Assembly (NCBI RefSeq): GCF_007997215.1 | Contig: NZ_VORW01000003.1 | Span: 124,001 to 188,000 of the forward strand | DNA from: Algoriphagus aquimarinus | Lineage (GTDB): Bacteria; Bacteroidota; Bacteroidia; Cytophagales; Cyclobacteriaceae | Direction of reading: 5' to 3' | Length of the DNA: 64,000 bases | Part shown: positions 35,483-45,205 of the stretch, piece after piece | How the letters are laid out: the number at the start of each line of letters is the position of its first letter | How positions within the stretch are numbered: position 1 is the stretch's first letter | Notes under the pieces: model-generated | What the model saw: the letters and a program-made list of their open reading frames with translations, nothing else | Databases searched by the model: none | Told to the model about the DNA's origin: nothing | Translations under genes and position numbers: made by a program

Positions 35483-38275
35483 TTATTTCAAATTAAGTGC
35501 TTGAGCAACAATACTCTTCTGCTCCTCCATGTGGACTTTATTGTAACCTGTTGCAGGTGAAGCACTAGCTTTCCGAGCAATTACCTCCATTGGTATTTCC
35601 TTGTAAAGCAATCTCAGAATATAATTCCAATAGCCCATGTTAGATGGTTCTTCCTGTACCCATACAATTTCAGCTTCTGGATAACCTGCAAGCACATCAA
35701 GCATTTGCTTCTTAGGTAGCGGATGAAGCTGCTCGATTCTTACGATAGCGACATCTTTCACTTTCTCCTTTTCTCTCGCCTCATCAAGGTCGTAAAAGAT
35801 TTTGCCTGAGCAAAGTACTACTCGCTTCACATCCTTAGCATTCACGGTAGTATCTGGAAGCACTTCTCTGAATGTACCTGAGGTAAATTCTGAAAGTGGA
35901 GAAACTACTTTTGGATGTCTAAGTAAAGATTTCGGGGACATCACAATACATGGCTTTCTAAATTCCCAAGCCAATTGTCTTCTCAACAAGTGGAAGAAAT
36001 TAGAAGGTTCTGTTACGTTTGCTACAATTGTATTGTATTCAGCAGCAAGCTGAAGGAATCTCTCTGGACGCGCATTGGAGTGCTCTGGTCCCTGACCTTC
36101 ATAGCCGTGAGGCAGCAACATCACCAAACCGTTCATTTTCTGCCATTTTGATTCACCGGAAGTGATAAATTGGTCAATCATGGTTTGAGCGCCGTTGGCG
36201 AAATCACCAAATTGCGCTTCCCATATAGTCAGTGAATTAGGGTTTGCCATAGCATAACCATATTCAAAGCCTAGTACAGCATATTCGGAAAGAAGGGAGT
36301 TATAAATGTAGAATTCACCTTTTCTTTCCTTCATTTCCTTCAAGGAATTGTAGGCTTTGTTAGTATTAGCATCATGAAGTACGGCATGACGGTGAGAGAA
36401 AGTGCCTCTTTGTACATCTTGACCTGTCAATCGAACAGACTTCCCTTCCAACGTCAAAGAACCGTAAGCAAGCAATTCAGCAGCTGCCCAGTTCAAACTT
36501 TTAGAATGGAAGAACATATCCTTACGCTGCTTCAGCTGCGCTTCAATCTGCTTCAATGGTTTGAACCCTTTAGGAATTACAGTCAGCGCTTCAGCTACTT
36601 TCTCAATCAACTCCTGGCTAATTCCAGTTTCTGGCGACTGATCAAAATCTTCTGGCTTGGATCTTCTCAAACTGCTCCACTCCTGCTCAAAACGAGTAGC
36701 TTGGTAAGGAAGTGGCTTTTCTTTCACTAGATTCAAACGATCCTGAAGCAATTGTCTGAATTCCTCATCCATTTGAGAAGCCAACTTTGCCTCCACATCA
36801 CCACGCTCTGCCAATCGCTTCACATAGATCTCTCTTGGATTTGGATGCTTGGAAATAATATTATAAAGCTCTGGCTGAGTAAATTTTGGTTCGTCAGATT
36901 CATTGTGTCCGTGACGTCTATAGCAAACCATGTCCACAAAAATGTCACGGCTGAATTTCTGCCTGAATTCTGAAGCCAGTTTAGCTGCAAAAACAACAGA
37001 CTCCGCATTGTCACCATTCACGTGAATAACTGGTGCATCTATGATTTTAGCAACATCAGTACAGTAAATGGAGGAACGTGCATCATCAAAATCCGTAGTA
37101 AATCCAACTTGGTTGTTAATAACAAAGTGAATCGTACCACCGGTATTATATCCTTTCAGGCTCTCCATTTGAGTCACTTCATAGACGATGCCTTGTCCTG
37201 CGACAGCTGCATCTCCGTGAATCAAAATAGGAAGTACTTTAGTTACATCTCCTTTATATTCTGAATCGATTTTGGCACGAAGGAAACCTTCAACCACTGG
37301 ATCCACCGCTTCTAAGTGAGAAGGATTTGGAGCAAGTTTCAAATGAACCTTGTTCTCGCTATGCGTAACAATATCACTGGAATAGCCCATGTGATACTTC
37401 ACATCACCATCGCCCATCGTTAAATCCGGTTTGGCAGTTCCTTCGAATTCCGAGAAAATCTGCTCGTAGGTTTTGCCCATGATGTTAGCCAAAACGTTCA
37501 AACGACCACGGTGAGCCATACCGATCATTACTTCTTTTACTCCCAATTGAGATGAAGTATTAATTACAGCATCCAAAAATGGAATGGTACTTTCTCCACC
37601 TTCAAGTGAAAAACGTTTTTGTCCAAGATATTTGGTATGCAAAAAGTTTTCGAAAACTACCGCTTGGTTTAGCTTCGAAAGAATTCTCTTTTTCTCTTCG
37701 TGAGTAGGGTTAAAAGCTAAAGCTTCTTTTTCCACTTTAGTCTTAAACCAATCCAGCATTTCTGGATCACGGATATATAAGTATTCAAATCCTACTGAGC
37801 CTTCGTAAATGGATTTCAAAGAATCTAAAATCTTTGACAACTTAGCAGTTCCTATTGCAATCTCATTTCCAGCTTGGAATTCGGTATTCATATCTTCCTG
37901 ACCCAATCCAAAATCCTGAGGATCGATCAAAGCTTTTCTATCTCTTCGCTCTCTTACTGGGTTGGTTTTAGATCTCAAGTGAGCTCGAGATCTATAGGCA
38001 TGAATCAATGCTCTAACCTTTATTTCTTTTGGCAATTGCTCCATGTCCATAATAGTACCTGGAGTAGCAAGTGCGCCATTTTTGGCAGGAGGAGTAGTCT
38101 TTCCATTTGATAAAGCTGTGACCTCTTCCTCACCGTAGTTGGTTAGTGCAAAGTCAAAGCCGTCGAAAAACTCTTTCCAGCTTGGGTCGATTGATTCTGG
38201 GTCACTCTTGTAAGAAGAGTATAGCTCATCGATATAAGACACATGAGCATTAGCTATATAAGAAAACTTATCCAT
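35483..38275 (-). CDS. sucA: 2-oxoglutarate dehydrogenase E1
   Basis: A 930-residue thiamine-diphosphate enzyme that decarboxylates 2-oxoglutarate in the TCA cycle. The start YIDELYSSYKSDPESIDPSW and the GMAHRGRLNVLANIMGK stretch (cut at 255-271) are diagnostic; LPILIHGDAAVAGQGIVYE and VCYRRHGHNESDEPKFTQP hold the ThDP/Mg site, and ARPERFLQLAAE and PKSLLRHP are C-terminal E1o signatures. Length is standard. It begins the sucA-sucB-lpdA set. TAGCTTTG, a perfect -7 box, is 22 bases upstream at 38298-38305, so the leader is short. Confidence 0.96.
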   Translation of the reverse strand: MDKFSYIANAHVSYIDELYSSYKSDPESIDPSWKEFFDGFDFALTNYGEEEVTALSNGKTTPPAKNGALATPGTIMDMEQLPKEIKVRALIHAYRSRAHLRSKTNPVRERRDRKALIDPQDFGLGQEDMNTEFQAGNEIAIGTAKLSKILDSLKSIYEGSVGFEYLYIRDPEMLDWFKTKVEKEALAFNPTHEEKKRILSKLNQAVVFENFLHTKYLGQKRFSLEGGESTIPFLDAVINTSSQLGVKEVMIGMAHRGRLNVLANIMGKTYEQIFSEFEGTAKPDLTMGDGDVKYHMGYSSDIVTHSENKVHLKLAPNPSHLEAVDPVVEGFLRAKIDSEYKGDVTKVLPILIHGDAAVAGQGIVYEVTQMESLKGYNTGGTIHFVINNQVGFTTDFDDARSSIYCTDVAKIIDAPVIHVNGDNAESVVFAAKLASEFRQKFSRDIFVDMVCYRRHGHNESDEPKFTQPELYNIISKHPNPREIYVKRLAERGDVEAKLASQMDEEFRQLLQDRLNLVKEKPLPYQATRFEQEWSSLRRSKPEDFDQSPETGISQELIEKVAEALTVIPKGFKPLKQIEAQLKQRKDMFFHSKSLNWAAAELLAYGSLTLEGKSVRLTGQDVQRGTFSHRHAVLHDANTNKAYNSLKEMKERKGEFYIYNSLLSEYAVLGFEYGYAMANPNSLTIWEAQFGDFANGAQTMIDQFITSGESKWQKMNGLVMLLPHGYEGQGPEHSNARPERFLQLAAEYNTIVANVTEPSNFFHLLRRQLAWEFRKPCIVMSPKSLLRHPKVVSPLSEFTSGTFREVLPDTTVNAKDVKRVVLCSGKIFYDLDEAREKEKVKDVAIVRIEQLHPLPKKQMLDVLAGYPEAEIVWVQEEPSNMGYWNYILRLLYKEIPMEVIARKASASPATGYNKVHMEEQKSIVAQALNLK

Positions 38276-38297
38276 TGTTAATTTTTGAAGAAGAACT

Positions 38298-38305
38298 CAA
38301 AGCTA
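38298..38305 (-). promoter_or_regulatory. Putative -7 box of the sucA operon
   Basis: TAGCTTTG on the minus strand, 22 bases from the sucA ATG, is an exact TAnnTTTG match. No TTG box is found at 17-23 bases upstream. Confidence 0.45.
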
Positions 38306-38488
38306 AGGCCTTAATTCAATAATAAAAAATCGCCTATTTGCCTTTACAAATTTACTATTTACCTACTTCAAACTAGATAGTGTATCTTCTATTGCTTAAT
38401 GAAAAATTAAAATATAAAGTCAGACGAAAAGTAAATATCAGTCGAGTAGGAATTATTGCATCTCCATTACTTTGAGGGCTATAACAAA

Positions 38489-38515
38489 AAAGCAGCGCCC
38501 AAGGGACGCTGCTTT
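38489..38515 (-). terminator. Intrinsic terminator of the SusC/SusD operon
   Basis: AAAGCAGCG pairs with CGCTGCTTT, 9-base loop, 21 bases past the stop of the lipoprotein gene and followed by T residues on the minus strand. A near copy with the same GCAGC stem is found at 46959-46983. Confidence 0.85.
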
Positions 38516-38535
38516 CAAAATAAACCAAATATCTA

Positions 38536-39483
38536 TTACCTAAGAATTGGTAAAGGTTTCCCAGCCTGAGCTGTCATAGTCACCTCACCTGTTTCATCGT
38601 CACTATTTATCCAGACGAATACAAGTTTTTCAGGAGTACTGCTTAATACAGTAATAGAATATCCTACACCATATTTATCTGCACCTGACATACTGAGTTT
38701 TCCGCAGGCATCATTTATTCTTACGTTTCCACTACCCCAAGAGTCGCCATAACAATTCCAGAATCCAAAAGTCGCATCTGAAATAGTATAGCCACCAGGA
38801 GAGTTAGAAACTGGAGTCCATGTAGTAGTTCCAGAAATAGTGCCTCCACAAGATCCATAAACAGAATCCATATTAGTAGAAGTGAATGAATATGTACCTC
38901 CCAAATCTGAAGGACAAACTACATTCACAAAATACTGGAATGGTGAATCGTAGAATGGTGCTCCGGCAATGTTCCCTGAAACATTCTCTCTATTGAATGA
39001 ACGTCCGAACTTATCATTCAAAATTACGCTAAATTCAAAGGTATCTCCTCCTTCAATATCAGCCGCAGTCAATCCCACAGCAGCCATTGCTTCAGCAGCA
39101 GTAATTTCGAAGCTAGTTCTTAAGAATCTAGAATCGGTATTAGGAGCAAAATCTGAAGGCTGAAGTGTTTTAATCAACACCGGCGCGGCTGCAGGAGTAT
39201 ATTTTAGGCCTACACCAGGAATCAATCTCCTATGCTGAACCTTTATCTCTACAGTCTCAACTGTAGCTCCATCTTCCTTATCTACTGCCTCTAGAGTCAA
39301 TGCGAATTTAGAGTTGTTAAGATTAAAGAAATTGAAGGTTGTACTTGTTCTTGCAATTGTGCGCAAGTATGCCCCTGTATCAAAATCTGAATATGGGATG
39401 GCTGGATCAACAAAATCTCTACATGAGCTTAGGAAAACCAAAGCACCCAAAAGAAACCCAAAACTATATTTTAACATTTTCAT
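38536..39483 (-). CDS. Lipoprotein partner of a SusC/SusD system
   Basis: A 315-residue protein with a lipoprotein signal (LLGALVFLSSCRDF, Cys21). Residues 25-190 carry beta-rich segments of the kind found in SusE/SusF-like surface lipoproteins (YLRTIARTSTTFNFFNLN; DTFEFSVILNDKFGRSFN); from about 195 a cysteine-containing domain begins (VVCPSDLGGTYSFTS; SCGGTISGTT; FWNCYGD; INDACGKLSMSG) with strands that could hold two disulfides. No enzyme motif is seen. It lies 21 bases after the SusD gene and ends the operon, so a third, substrate-binding surface component is the natural reading. Family name not recognised for certain. Confidence 0.75.
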   Translation of the reverse strand: MKMLKYSFGFLLGALVFLSSCRDFVDPAIPYSDFDTGAYLRTIARTSTTFNFFNLNNSKFALTLEAVDKEDGATVETVEIKVQHRRLIPGVGLKYTPAAAPVLIKTLQPSDFAPNTDSRFLRTSFEITAAEAMAAVGLTAADIEGGDTFEFSVILNDKFGRSFNRENVSGNIAGAPFYDSPFQYFVNVVCPSDLGGTYSFTSTNMDSVYGSCGGTISGTTTWTPVSNSPGGYTISDATFGFWNCYGDSWGSGNVRINDACGKLSMSGADKYGVGYSITVLSSTPEKLVFVWINSDDETGEVTMTAQAGKPLPILR

Positions 39484-39504
39484 ATTATCTCGATTTTTTT
39501 TTGG

Positions 39505-41169
39505 TTAATATACCCAACTGTTACCTGCAGGATTAGTGTCCCAGAATACCTGTGCGCTCAAGCCAGACTTCTGACTTGCATTAGTGTTAGTCACCATATA
39601 CACGTTTGGATACAAGAACGAACGAGGGAAATCTCCAGCGTTTTGCTCTAGACCTGGCTGCATATTTCCTGGCTCACCGGTTCTTTTGTAAAGGTTGTAA
39701 GACTCAACCCCATTTCCGAAAAGAGATAACCAATACTCACGTCCAATAACATACATTTTGCTAGGCAAAAGTGGGTTACCTGGGCCTGCACTATCGTACT
39801 GAGAAGCAACAAAAGCGATGTAAGCGGCGATGTCCTGATCAAGAGTAGTACTTTGTTTTGCAAAGTATGCATTAATTGATCCGGCCTCCTGGGTACCAAG
39901 AGCATAAGACTTTACATAGCTCATATGCTTAGTAATTCCAGAAAGTAGATATGCCTTAGCTGCTGCTGCATCATTGTTGATTTCTAACGCATATTCAGCA
40001 AGCATAAAATCTACATAGGCAGCAAGCATAATTGGATACAATCCTTTTCCTTGAGCACCTAATGAAGTACTATTAGTTGGCTTAGCGGAATTATCATCAA
40101 ATCTTCCACCAACAGGATACAGTCCCCACATAGTTCTTTTTAAACCATCTGGTGGAACGCCATCTGGATCGAGGTGATCACGACCCCAATAGCCCCTTGT
40201 TCCTGGCAAGCAATAGATGAACCCACCACTCAAATAATGAGGGGGAGCGATTTGGGAGATACATTCAATCTCATCTACACTTGTTGAATTCTCAGTAACT
40301 TGACGATACCAGTAGAAGCGTGCTCTAGGATCGTCAAATCCCTTAGCCTCCGTCATGTGCCACATGTAGAATGTAGAATGATATGTTCCTCCACCAGAAG
40401 TATAAGAACCTACGAAATTACCATGTCTAGAATCTGGATTCGCAGAAGAAGTGCCAAATTTGAAAGCGAAATCATCTCCTGTGCCTAACATGTTATTTTC
40501 AGCTACCAATGCTGCAATCCCAGCTTTGGATCCTGCTTCGTCAGTTAACCTTAGATTCAGGTAATATCTCAACTTTAAGGTATTGATTAACTTGATCCAT
40601 CGCGTATAATTTCTGCCATAGAAATAATCATTTGGAGAACCAGCAGAAGTACCTGTAAAGTGTTCAGCAGCTTCATTCAATGTAGCAAACGCTGCTTCAT
40701 AAATTGATTTACCGCCATCTACCTTAGGATTGAAATTCCCTGCATCCAACGCTTCAGAATAAGGCACATCACCATATACATCCACCAAGTTGAACATCAC
40801 CATAGCTTTGATAGTCTTAGAAATACCTAAATGTCTCTGCAATCCACCTTCGATTGCCAAAGGCTCTAGAAACTTAATATCTGCAAGAATATTAGCATAA
40901 GAATTATTCCACCATCCATTTGTAGATGAAGTAGTGTAAGCACTTTCATACTGAGCACTTCCTTGATTTGTTATTCTAGTCAGGTCCATGCCTGTATTAC
41001 TAATTCCTTGGTAGAAATCTTTGTAATCAAGCTGAATTCTATTCAGTAGAAAATCAGGAGATGCTGTGGAGGCTGTTACCGCATTTGGATTATCCAGTAA
41101 ATCTAGATCACAGGACGATGCAAATAACATGGTTGACGCACACAACAAACTATATATATATTTTTTCAT
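39505..41169 (-). CDS. SusD/RagB-type nutrient-binding outer-membrane lipoprotein (SusD-like_2)
   Basis: A 554-residue lipoprotein of the SusD-like_2 type. Lipobox MLFASSC with Cys20, then DLDLLDNPNAVTASTASPDF, the usual family start. Middle parts show the tetratricopeptide-like helices (LGISKTIKAMVMFNLVDVYGDVPYSEA cut over 121-147; RWIKLINTLKLRYYLNLR; AAYVDFMLAEYALEIN) that pack against SusC. It would form the lid of the SusC transporter and bind the nutrient. I chose ATG 41169 because the lipoprotein signal follows it; a frame open 10 codons up is not needed and would overlap SusC. The gap to the SusC stop is 19 bases. Confidence 0.93.
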   Translation of the reverse strand: MKKYIYSLLCASTMLFASSCDLDLLDNPNAVTASTASPDFLLNRIQLDYKDFYQGISNTGMDLTRITNQGSAQYESAYTTSSTNGWWNNSYANILADIKFLEPLAIEGGLQRHLGISKTIKAMVMFNLVDVYGDVPYSEALDAGNFNPKVDGGKSIYEAAFATLNEAAEHFTGTSAGSPNDYFYGRNYTRWIKLINTLKLRYYLNLRLTDEAGSKAGIAALVAENNMLGTGDDFAFKFGTSSANPDSRHGNFVGSYTSGGGTYHSTFYMWHMTEAKGFDDPRARFYWYRQVTENSTSVDEIECISQIAPPHYLSGGFIYCLPGTRGYWGRDHLDPDGVPPDGLKRTMWGLYPVGGRFDDNSAKPTNSTSLGAQGKGLYPIMLAAYVDFMLAEYALEINNDAAAAKAYLLSGITKHMSYVKSYALGTQEAGSINAYFAKQSTTLDQDIAAYIAFVASQYDSAGPGNPLLPSKMYVIGREYWLSLFGNGVESYNLYKRTGEPGNMQPGLEQNAGDFPRSFLYPNVYMVTNTNASQKSGLSAQVFWDTNPAGNSWVY

Positions 41170-41188
41170 AGTTATATTATTTTTGGTA

Positions 41189-44100
41189 TTAGAATGCAAG
41201 AGTTACAGTTCCTCCAAATCTCTTTGAACTAGGTCCTGTTACGAAATCGAAACCAAGACCATTTCCAACTCCTGTTCCTAATACGTCTACATCATAGTTC
41301 ATATTTGGAGGGAAGTTCAATGCCAACTTCCATAAGTTAGTACCGCTAATTGCAACAGTTGCTCTCTTGAAAGGCGTCTTAGCCATTAGTCCTTTTGGCA
41401 ATTCATAACCCAGTGAAACCTCACGAAGTCGGATCATAGATCCATCAAATAGATTCGGCTCATCAGTTCTTCCTTGGTAACCCGAGAAAAAGTAATCAGA
41501 AGCGGAAATTTGAATATCATTTGGTACGTACTTCGTAGTTCCATCTGCATTAAGACCATCTTCCCTTACGCCTGGCATAATGAAAGACATTTCTCTATCA
41601 GCTACCGGATCTTTGGTGACACCCCTTGCTAGAGTGGCAGTCACAGTATTTGAAAACACATCACCCTTGTGTCTGTATTCTAACATTCCCATCAAAGAAA
41701 ATCCTTTGAAAGAGAATGTATTTATCCAAGATCCAGTCCACTTAGGATTAGGATCACCTAGAATTTTCAATTCAGGATCTGCTTTATAAATACCATCTGA
41801 AAGCACAATCGGATTGCCATCAGGATCTCTTGCAAATCCAGTTCCTTTGATTACGTTAAATGGCTCTCCCGGAATAGCAAAATTACCCAAGTTGGTATAT
41901 CCTGCAATTACGATCTCTTCCAATCCTCCGCCTAGTTCCATCGTTACTGATCTGTACAAACTCCAGTTTACGATCGAATTCCAAGTAAATCCTGATGCTG
42001 TAGCAATAGGAGTAACTGTCGCCTGAAACTCTACACCTCGAGTTCTAATCTTACCCACGTTAATTGTAGTTTGGGTAAATCCAGTTGATGGATCAATTGG
42101 AGCAGTTGTAATCAAGTCGTTTGTATTCTTCTCGTATAGAGAGAGATCAAAGCTCAACTTATTATTAAACATGACAGCTTCTGCACCAAACTCTATTTCT
42201 TCTTGAAGTTCTGGTCTTAGGTTAGGATTACCCAACGTATTGGATACTGAGTGTGTTTGTGTAAGAGTACCATCTCTGGAGAAGGCAATAGCATTTTGAG
42301 CGAGTGTATTTCTTGTGCTATATGGACTAGGGAAACCAGCCGAAGTACCATAAGCCAATCTCAGTTTCAAGTCATTCAATACCGTTGAGTTCCAGTTAAA
42401 AGCGGAAGTAGGAATAAATGACACTGAAGCTCCTGGATACAAAATCCTTCTGTTCTCTTCTTCTACTGTTGAAGTCCAGTCATTTCTCGCAGACAAGTTT
42501 AAATAAAGGAAATTAGAATAATCGAAAGTTAAATTGGCATAAACTCCAATTCTTCTTTGTTCCTCAACATAGTTAAGACCTGCAGCAGAAGAGCTTGTAA
42601 AGTTTGAGTGATTGAAGAGCCCGAAAGCTAGCTGACCCTGAGATTCAATTCCATCTCTAATAAAGGAATCATATCTTGAGTTGCCTCCTAGCAAGGCGCT
42701 CATCCCGAATTTTTCAGAAAATTCCTTTTTCCAGTTCAATACCAAATCCTGATTCCAAATTGTGTTGGTAATGTTTGCTGTACTATACAATCCAGACTGG
42801 ATAGCTGCACTTCCGCTGCCTGCACCTTTATTATATAGCTTCTCTTGCTTCTCTGTATAAGTATCTAGACCAAATCTATATGTGACAGAAAAGTCATCAC
42901 TTACATCATAAACCAAAGAAGTTGAATTAAAGAAACGCTGTACGTCAGACGTGTTAGAATAATACTTCGCTAACCAACGTGGGTTCACAATGTCATTACC
43001 ACCTCTGTAGTAAACTGAGCTATGATCCGTTGGATTCTCAAAAGGCAATCCAGCCAAATCCACAGATCGAGGAGTATACAATACGTGTGCAAAAACAGAA
43101 GGAATACCTCCTGAAGGTCCAGATCCAGATGCAGCGTTAACTGGTGGTGATGCCAAATCTGTAATTGCAAATGTGAAAGAGGAATTTACATAAAGCTTGT
43201 CTGTAACCGCAGAGTTCACACCTAAACCAAAATTATACTTTTCCATCTCATTACCAGGAGTAAAGCCTTCATCGTCGGTATAACCGAAACTAGCGCTGAA
43301 TCCAGTTTTATCAGAACCTCCCGCGATTTGCACAGAAGTATTCGAAACCATTCCAGTTCGGAAGAAAGCTGTAGAAGGATCCTCGTATGCCTTATACTCA
43401 TATTGGATTGGCGTTCCGCCCACTATTCCATCTACCCAAAACTCAGGGAAAGCTTCTCTTACCGAAGCGACAGAAGAGTTAGCATAGGGGTGCCTTACAG
43501 TTATACCTTCATTCAATCCAGGACCGAAGTTTGAAAAGAAGAAACCTGGAGACTGCTGGAATCCATTCCCGTATTCAGTACCATAAGTAGGCAAAGACGC
43601 CGCTTTATTAGAGAATAGGGATTGACTGATCGTTACTTCTGCTGCTTTCCTTTTAGATGAACCAGATTTAGTAGTAATCAAGATTACACCGTTTCTTCCC
43701 TGATCTCCATAAAGAACGGTTGCAGAGAGACCCTTTAGAACTGACATACTTTCGATATTATTTGGATCAATATCCAAGAATCGAGAAGAAGTAGTCGCTC
43801 CACCCGTAGTAAACCCGTTAGTATTATTGGTACTTGTGTTGAACGGAACCCCATCCACAACAAACAATGGCTGGTTAGAACCAGTAGCAGAGGAGTATCC
43901 TCTGATTACCATGTTTGTACCTGAACCTGTCATACCGTTAGTTGAGGTGATATTTACTCCCGGTACTTTGCCCTGCAATACTCGGGCAACATCTTGCTCT
44001 GGTCGGTTCGAAAGCTGTTCGTCACCTACAGTGGTTACGCCATAGCCCAAAGCTTTTTTCTCTCTTTCAATACCAATTGCTGTCACTACAATTTCATTAA

Positions 44101-44410
44101 GTTGTGCAGCATCAGTCATCAAAGTGACATTAATTATAGTTCTGTTTCCGATTACTTCTTCCGCGGGTTTTAACCCTATAAAAGAATAAATCAAAACATC
44201 AGAACCCCCAGGCACGGTAATGGAATAATTTCCATCTAAATCAGTGGTAGTTCCCACTGTTGTACCCTTCACAAGGATGGTGGCACCCGGCAAGCCGAGT
44301 CCGTCTTCTTCGGAAATTACCGTTCCGGTAATTACCCGTTGCTGCGCAGACACCTCAAAGGTGAGGGTCATGGTAAAAAGCGCAACAATACATAGTAAAG
44401 CTTTTCTCAT
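41189..44410 (-). CDS. SusC/RagA family TonB-linked outer-membrane transporter
   Basis: A 1073-residue TonB-dependent transporter. Signal peptide residues 1-22 (FTMTLTFEVSAQQR); a CarboxypepD_reg-like domain at about 25-105 (VITGTVISEEDGLGLPGATI; GTTVGTTTDLDGNYSITVPG); then the SusC signature in the plug: TALGIEREKKALGYGV-like VVTAIGIEREKKALGYGV, RVLQGKVPGVNI, ...LYGDQGRNGVILITTKSG. The rest is a 22-strand-type barrel ending RFGGTVTLAF with the expected C-terminal Phe. With SusD and the third lipoprotein it forms a nutrient uptake complex whose substrate cannot be read here: there is no glycoside hydrolase, sulfatase, peptidase, sigma or anti-sigma gene beside it. Confidence 0.95.
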   Translation of the reverse strand: MRKALLCIVALFTMTLTFEVSAQQRVITGTVISEEDGLGLPGATILVKGTTVGTTTDLDGNYSITVPGGSDVLIYSFIGLKPAEEVIGNRTIINVTLMTDAAQLNEIVVTAIGIEREKKALGYGVTTVGDEQLSNRPEQDVARVLQGKVPGVNITSTNGMTGSGTNMVIRGYSSATGSNQPLFVVDGVPFNTSTNNTNGFTTGGATTSSRFLDIDPNNIESMSVLKGLSATVLYGDQGRNGVILITTKSGSSKRKAAEVTISQSLFSNKAASLPTYGTEYGNGFQQSPGFFFSNFGPGLNEGITVRHPYANSSVASVREAFPEFWVDGIVGGTPIQYEYKAYEDPSTAFFRTGMVSNTSVQIAGGSDKTGFSASFGYTDDEGFTPGNEMEKYNFGLGVNSAVTDKLYVNSSFTFAITDLASPPVNAASGSGPSGGIPSVFAHVLYTPRSVDLAGLPFENPTDHSSVYYRGGNDIVNPRWLAKYYSNTSDVQRFFNSTSLVYDVSDDFSVTYRFGLDTYTEKQEKLYNKGAGSGSAAIQSGLYSTANITNTIWNQDLVLNWKKEFSEKFGMSALLGGNSRYDSFIRDGIESQGQLAFGLFNHSNFTSSSAAGLNYVEEQRRIGVYANLTFDYSNFLYLNLSARNDWTSTVEEENRRILYPGASVSFIPTSAFNWNSTVLNDLKLRLAYGTSAGFPSPYSTRNTLAQNAIAFSRDGTLTQTHSVSNTLGNPNLRPELQEEIEFGAEAVMFNNKLSFDLSLYEKNTNDLITTAPIDPSTGFTQTTINVGKIRTRGVEFQATVTPIATASGFTWNSIVNWSLYRSVTMELGGGLEEIVIAGYTNLGNFAIPGEPFNVIKGTGFARDPDGNPIVLSDGIYKADPELKILGDPNPKWTGSWINTFSFKGFSLMGMLEYRHKGDVFSNTVTATLARGVTKDPVADREMSFIMPGVREDGLNADGTTKYVPNDIQISASDYFFSGYQGRTDEPNLFDGSMIRLREVSLGYELPKGLMAKTPFKRATVAISGTNLWKLALNFPPNMNYDVDVLGTGVGNGLGFDFVTGPSSKRFGGTVTLAF

Positions 44411-45205
44411 AAGGTTTTAAATTTTGGTTGATGAGTAAATAAAAATTATTTAAATGCATTATCAAAATACTATTAAGAAAGTGGGTAAATCAGTATAGTG
44501 CAATTTAATAGTTCAATAAATCAATTATATTCGATAAAATTCAATAAACAATCTTTATAAACACCAAAATATAACTTTATCGTTTTTTGGTAATTCAACG
44601 GTTTAAATGTTTTCCAAGCGGATAAAAAGATAGATTGTTTGGATATCAAGCTATTGTTAAGGATTTTTAACAGAAAAAAAACATTTGATTTATTCGAAAC
44701 AGAATTAAATTCTGAATTTTTAAAAAATAAATATTTTTAAAAAAAATAAAATTTTATTTGAAAAAAATAATATTGAATCAACACCATCAATAATGATCTA
44801 AAACGGAATAAAAAATCAATTTAATATTATTTTAAAGTATAAAATTTTGCAGTCTCCGTTACTTCATAAATTTTAAGCTATGAATATTAAGATTTCATAT
44901 AAATGGGTCTAATAATTGTACATAACTCATCTTTATTAGCGATACTTTGAAAACCTGGTCTAATAAAAGTGGTGTTTTTAGCGATTTGATGAAAAATAAC
45001 AAGCTCAAGGGCACAAACTATTCAAAAGGCCGATCTTTAAAATCAAAATTATATTTTGAAAAGTAGTTAATTAGAAGTAAAAATCTAAAAACTCTTCTTC
45101 TAGGATAATTATCTTTCCGGCCTTGCAACTGAAGCCTAATTTTAAATAGTCAAAGCTTAGGCTAGGTAAATTAAGTCTCATAAATCACTTTTATCCCGGA
45201 CTATT
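44411..45205. other. 795-base AT-rich non-coding leader upstream of SusC
   Basis: No open frame of note on either strand. The section 44690-44790 is almost all A and T with repeated A- and T-runs, the richest in the window, and probably bends or melts easily. I find no exact TAnnTTTG box on the minus strand; the nearest is a poor one at about 44465. Two similar stretches, beginning GGTCTAATAA at about 44905 and 44957, each followed 20-30 bases later by TTAGCGAT, form a degenerate direct repeat. The region must contain the promoter for the SusC operon, perhaps with regulatory sites or an RNA leader. Confidence 0.6.

Noticed and set aside
44411..44520. Standard -33/-7 promoter for SusC
   Set aside because: CAAAATAC (minus GTATTTTG) at about 44464 has two mismatches in the TA part and no partner; I would not call it.
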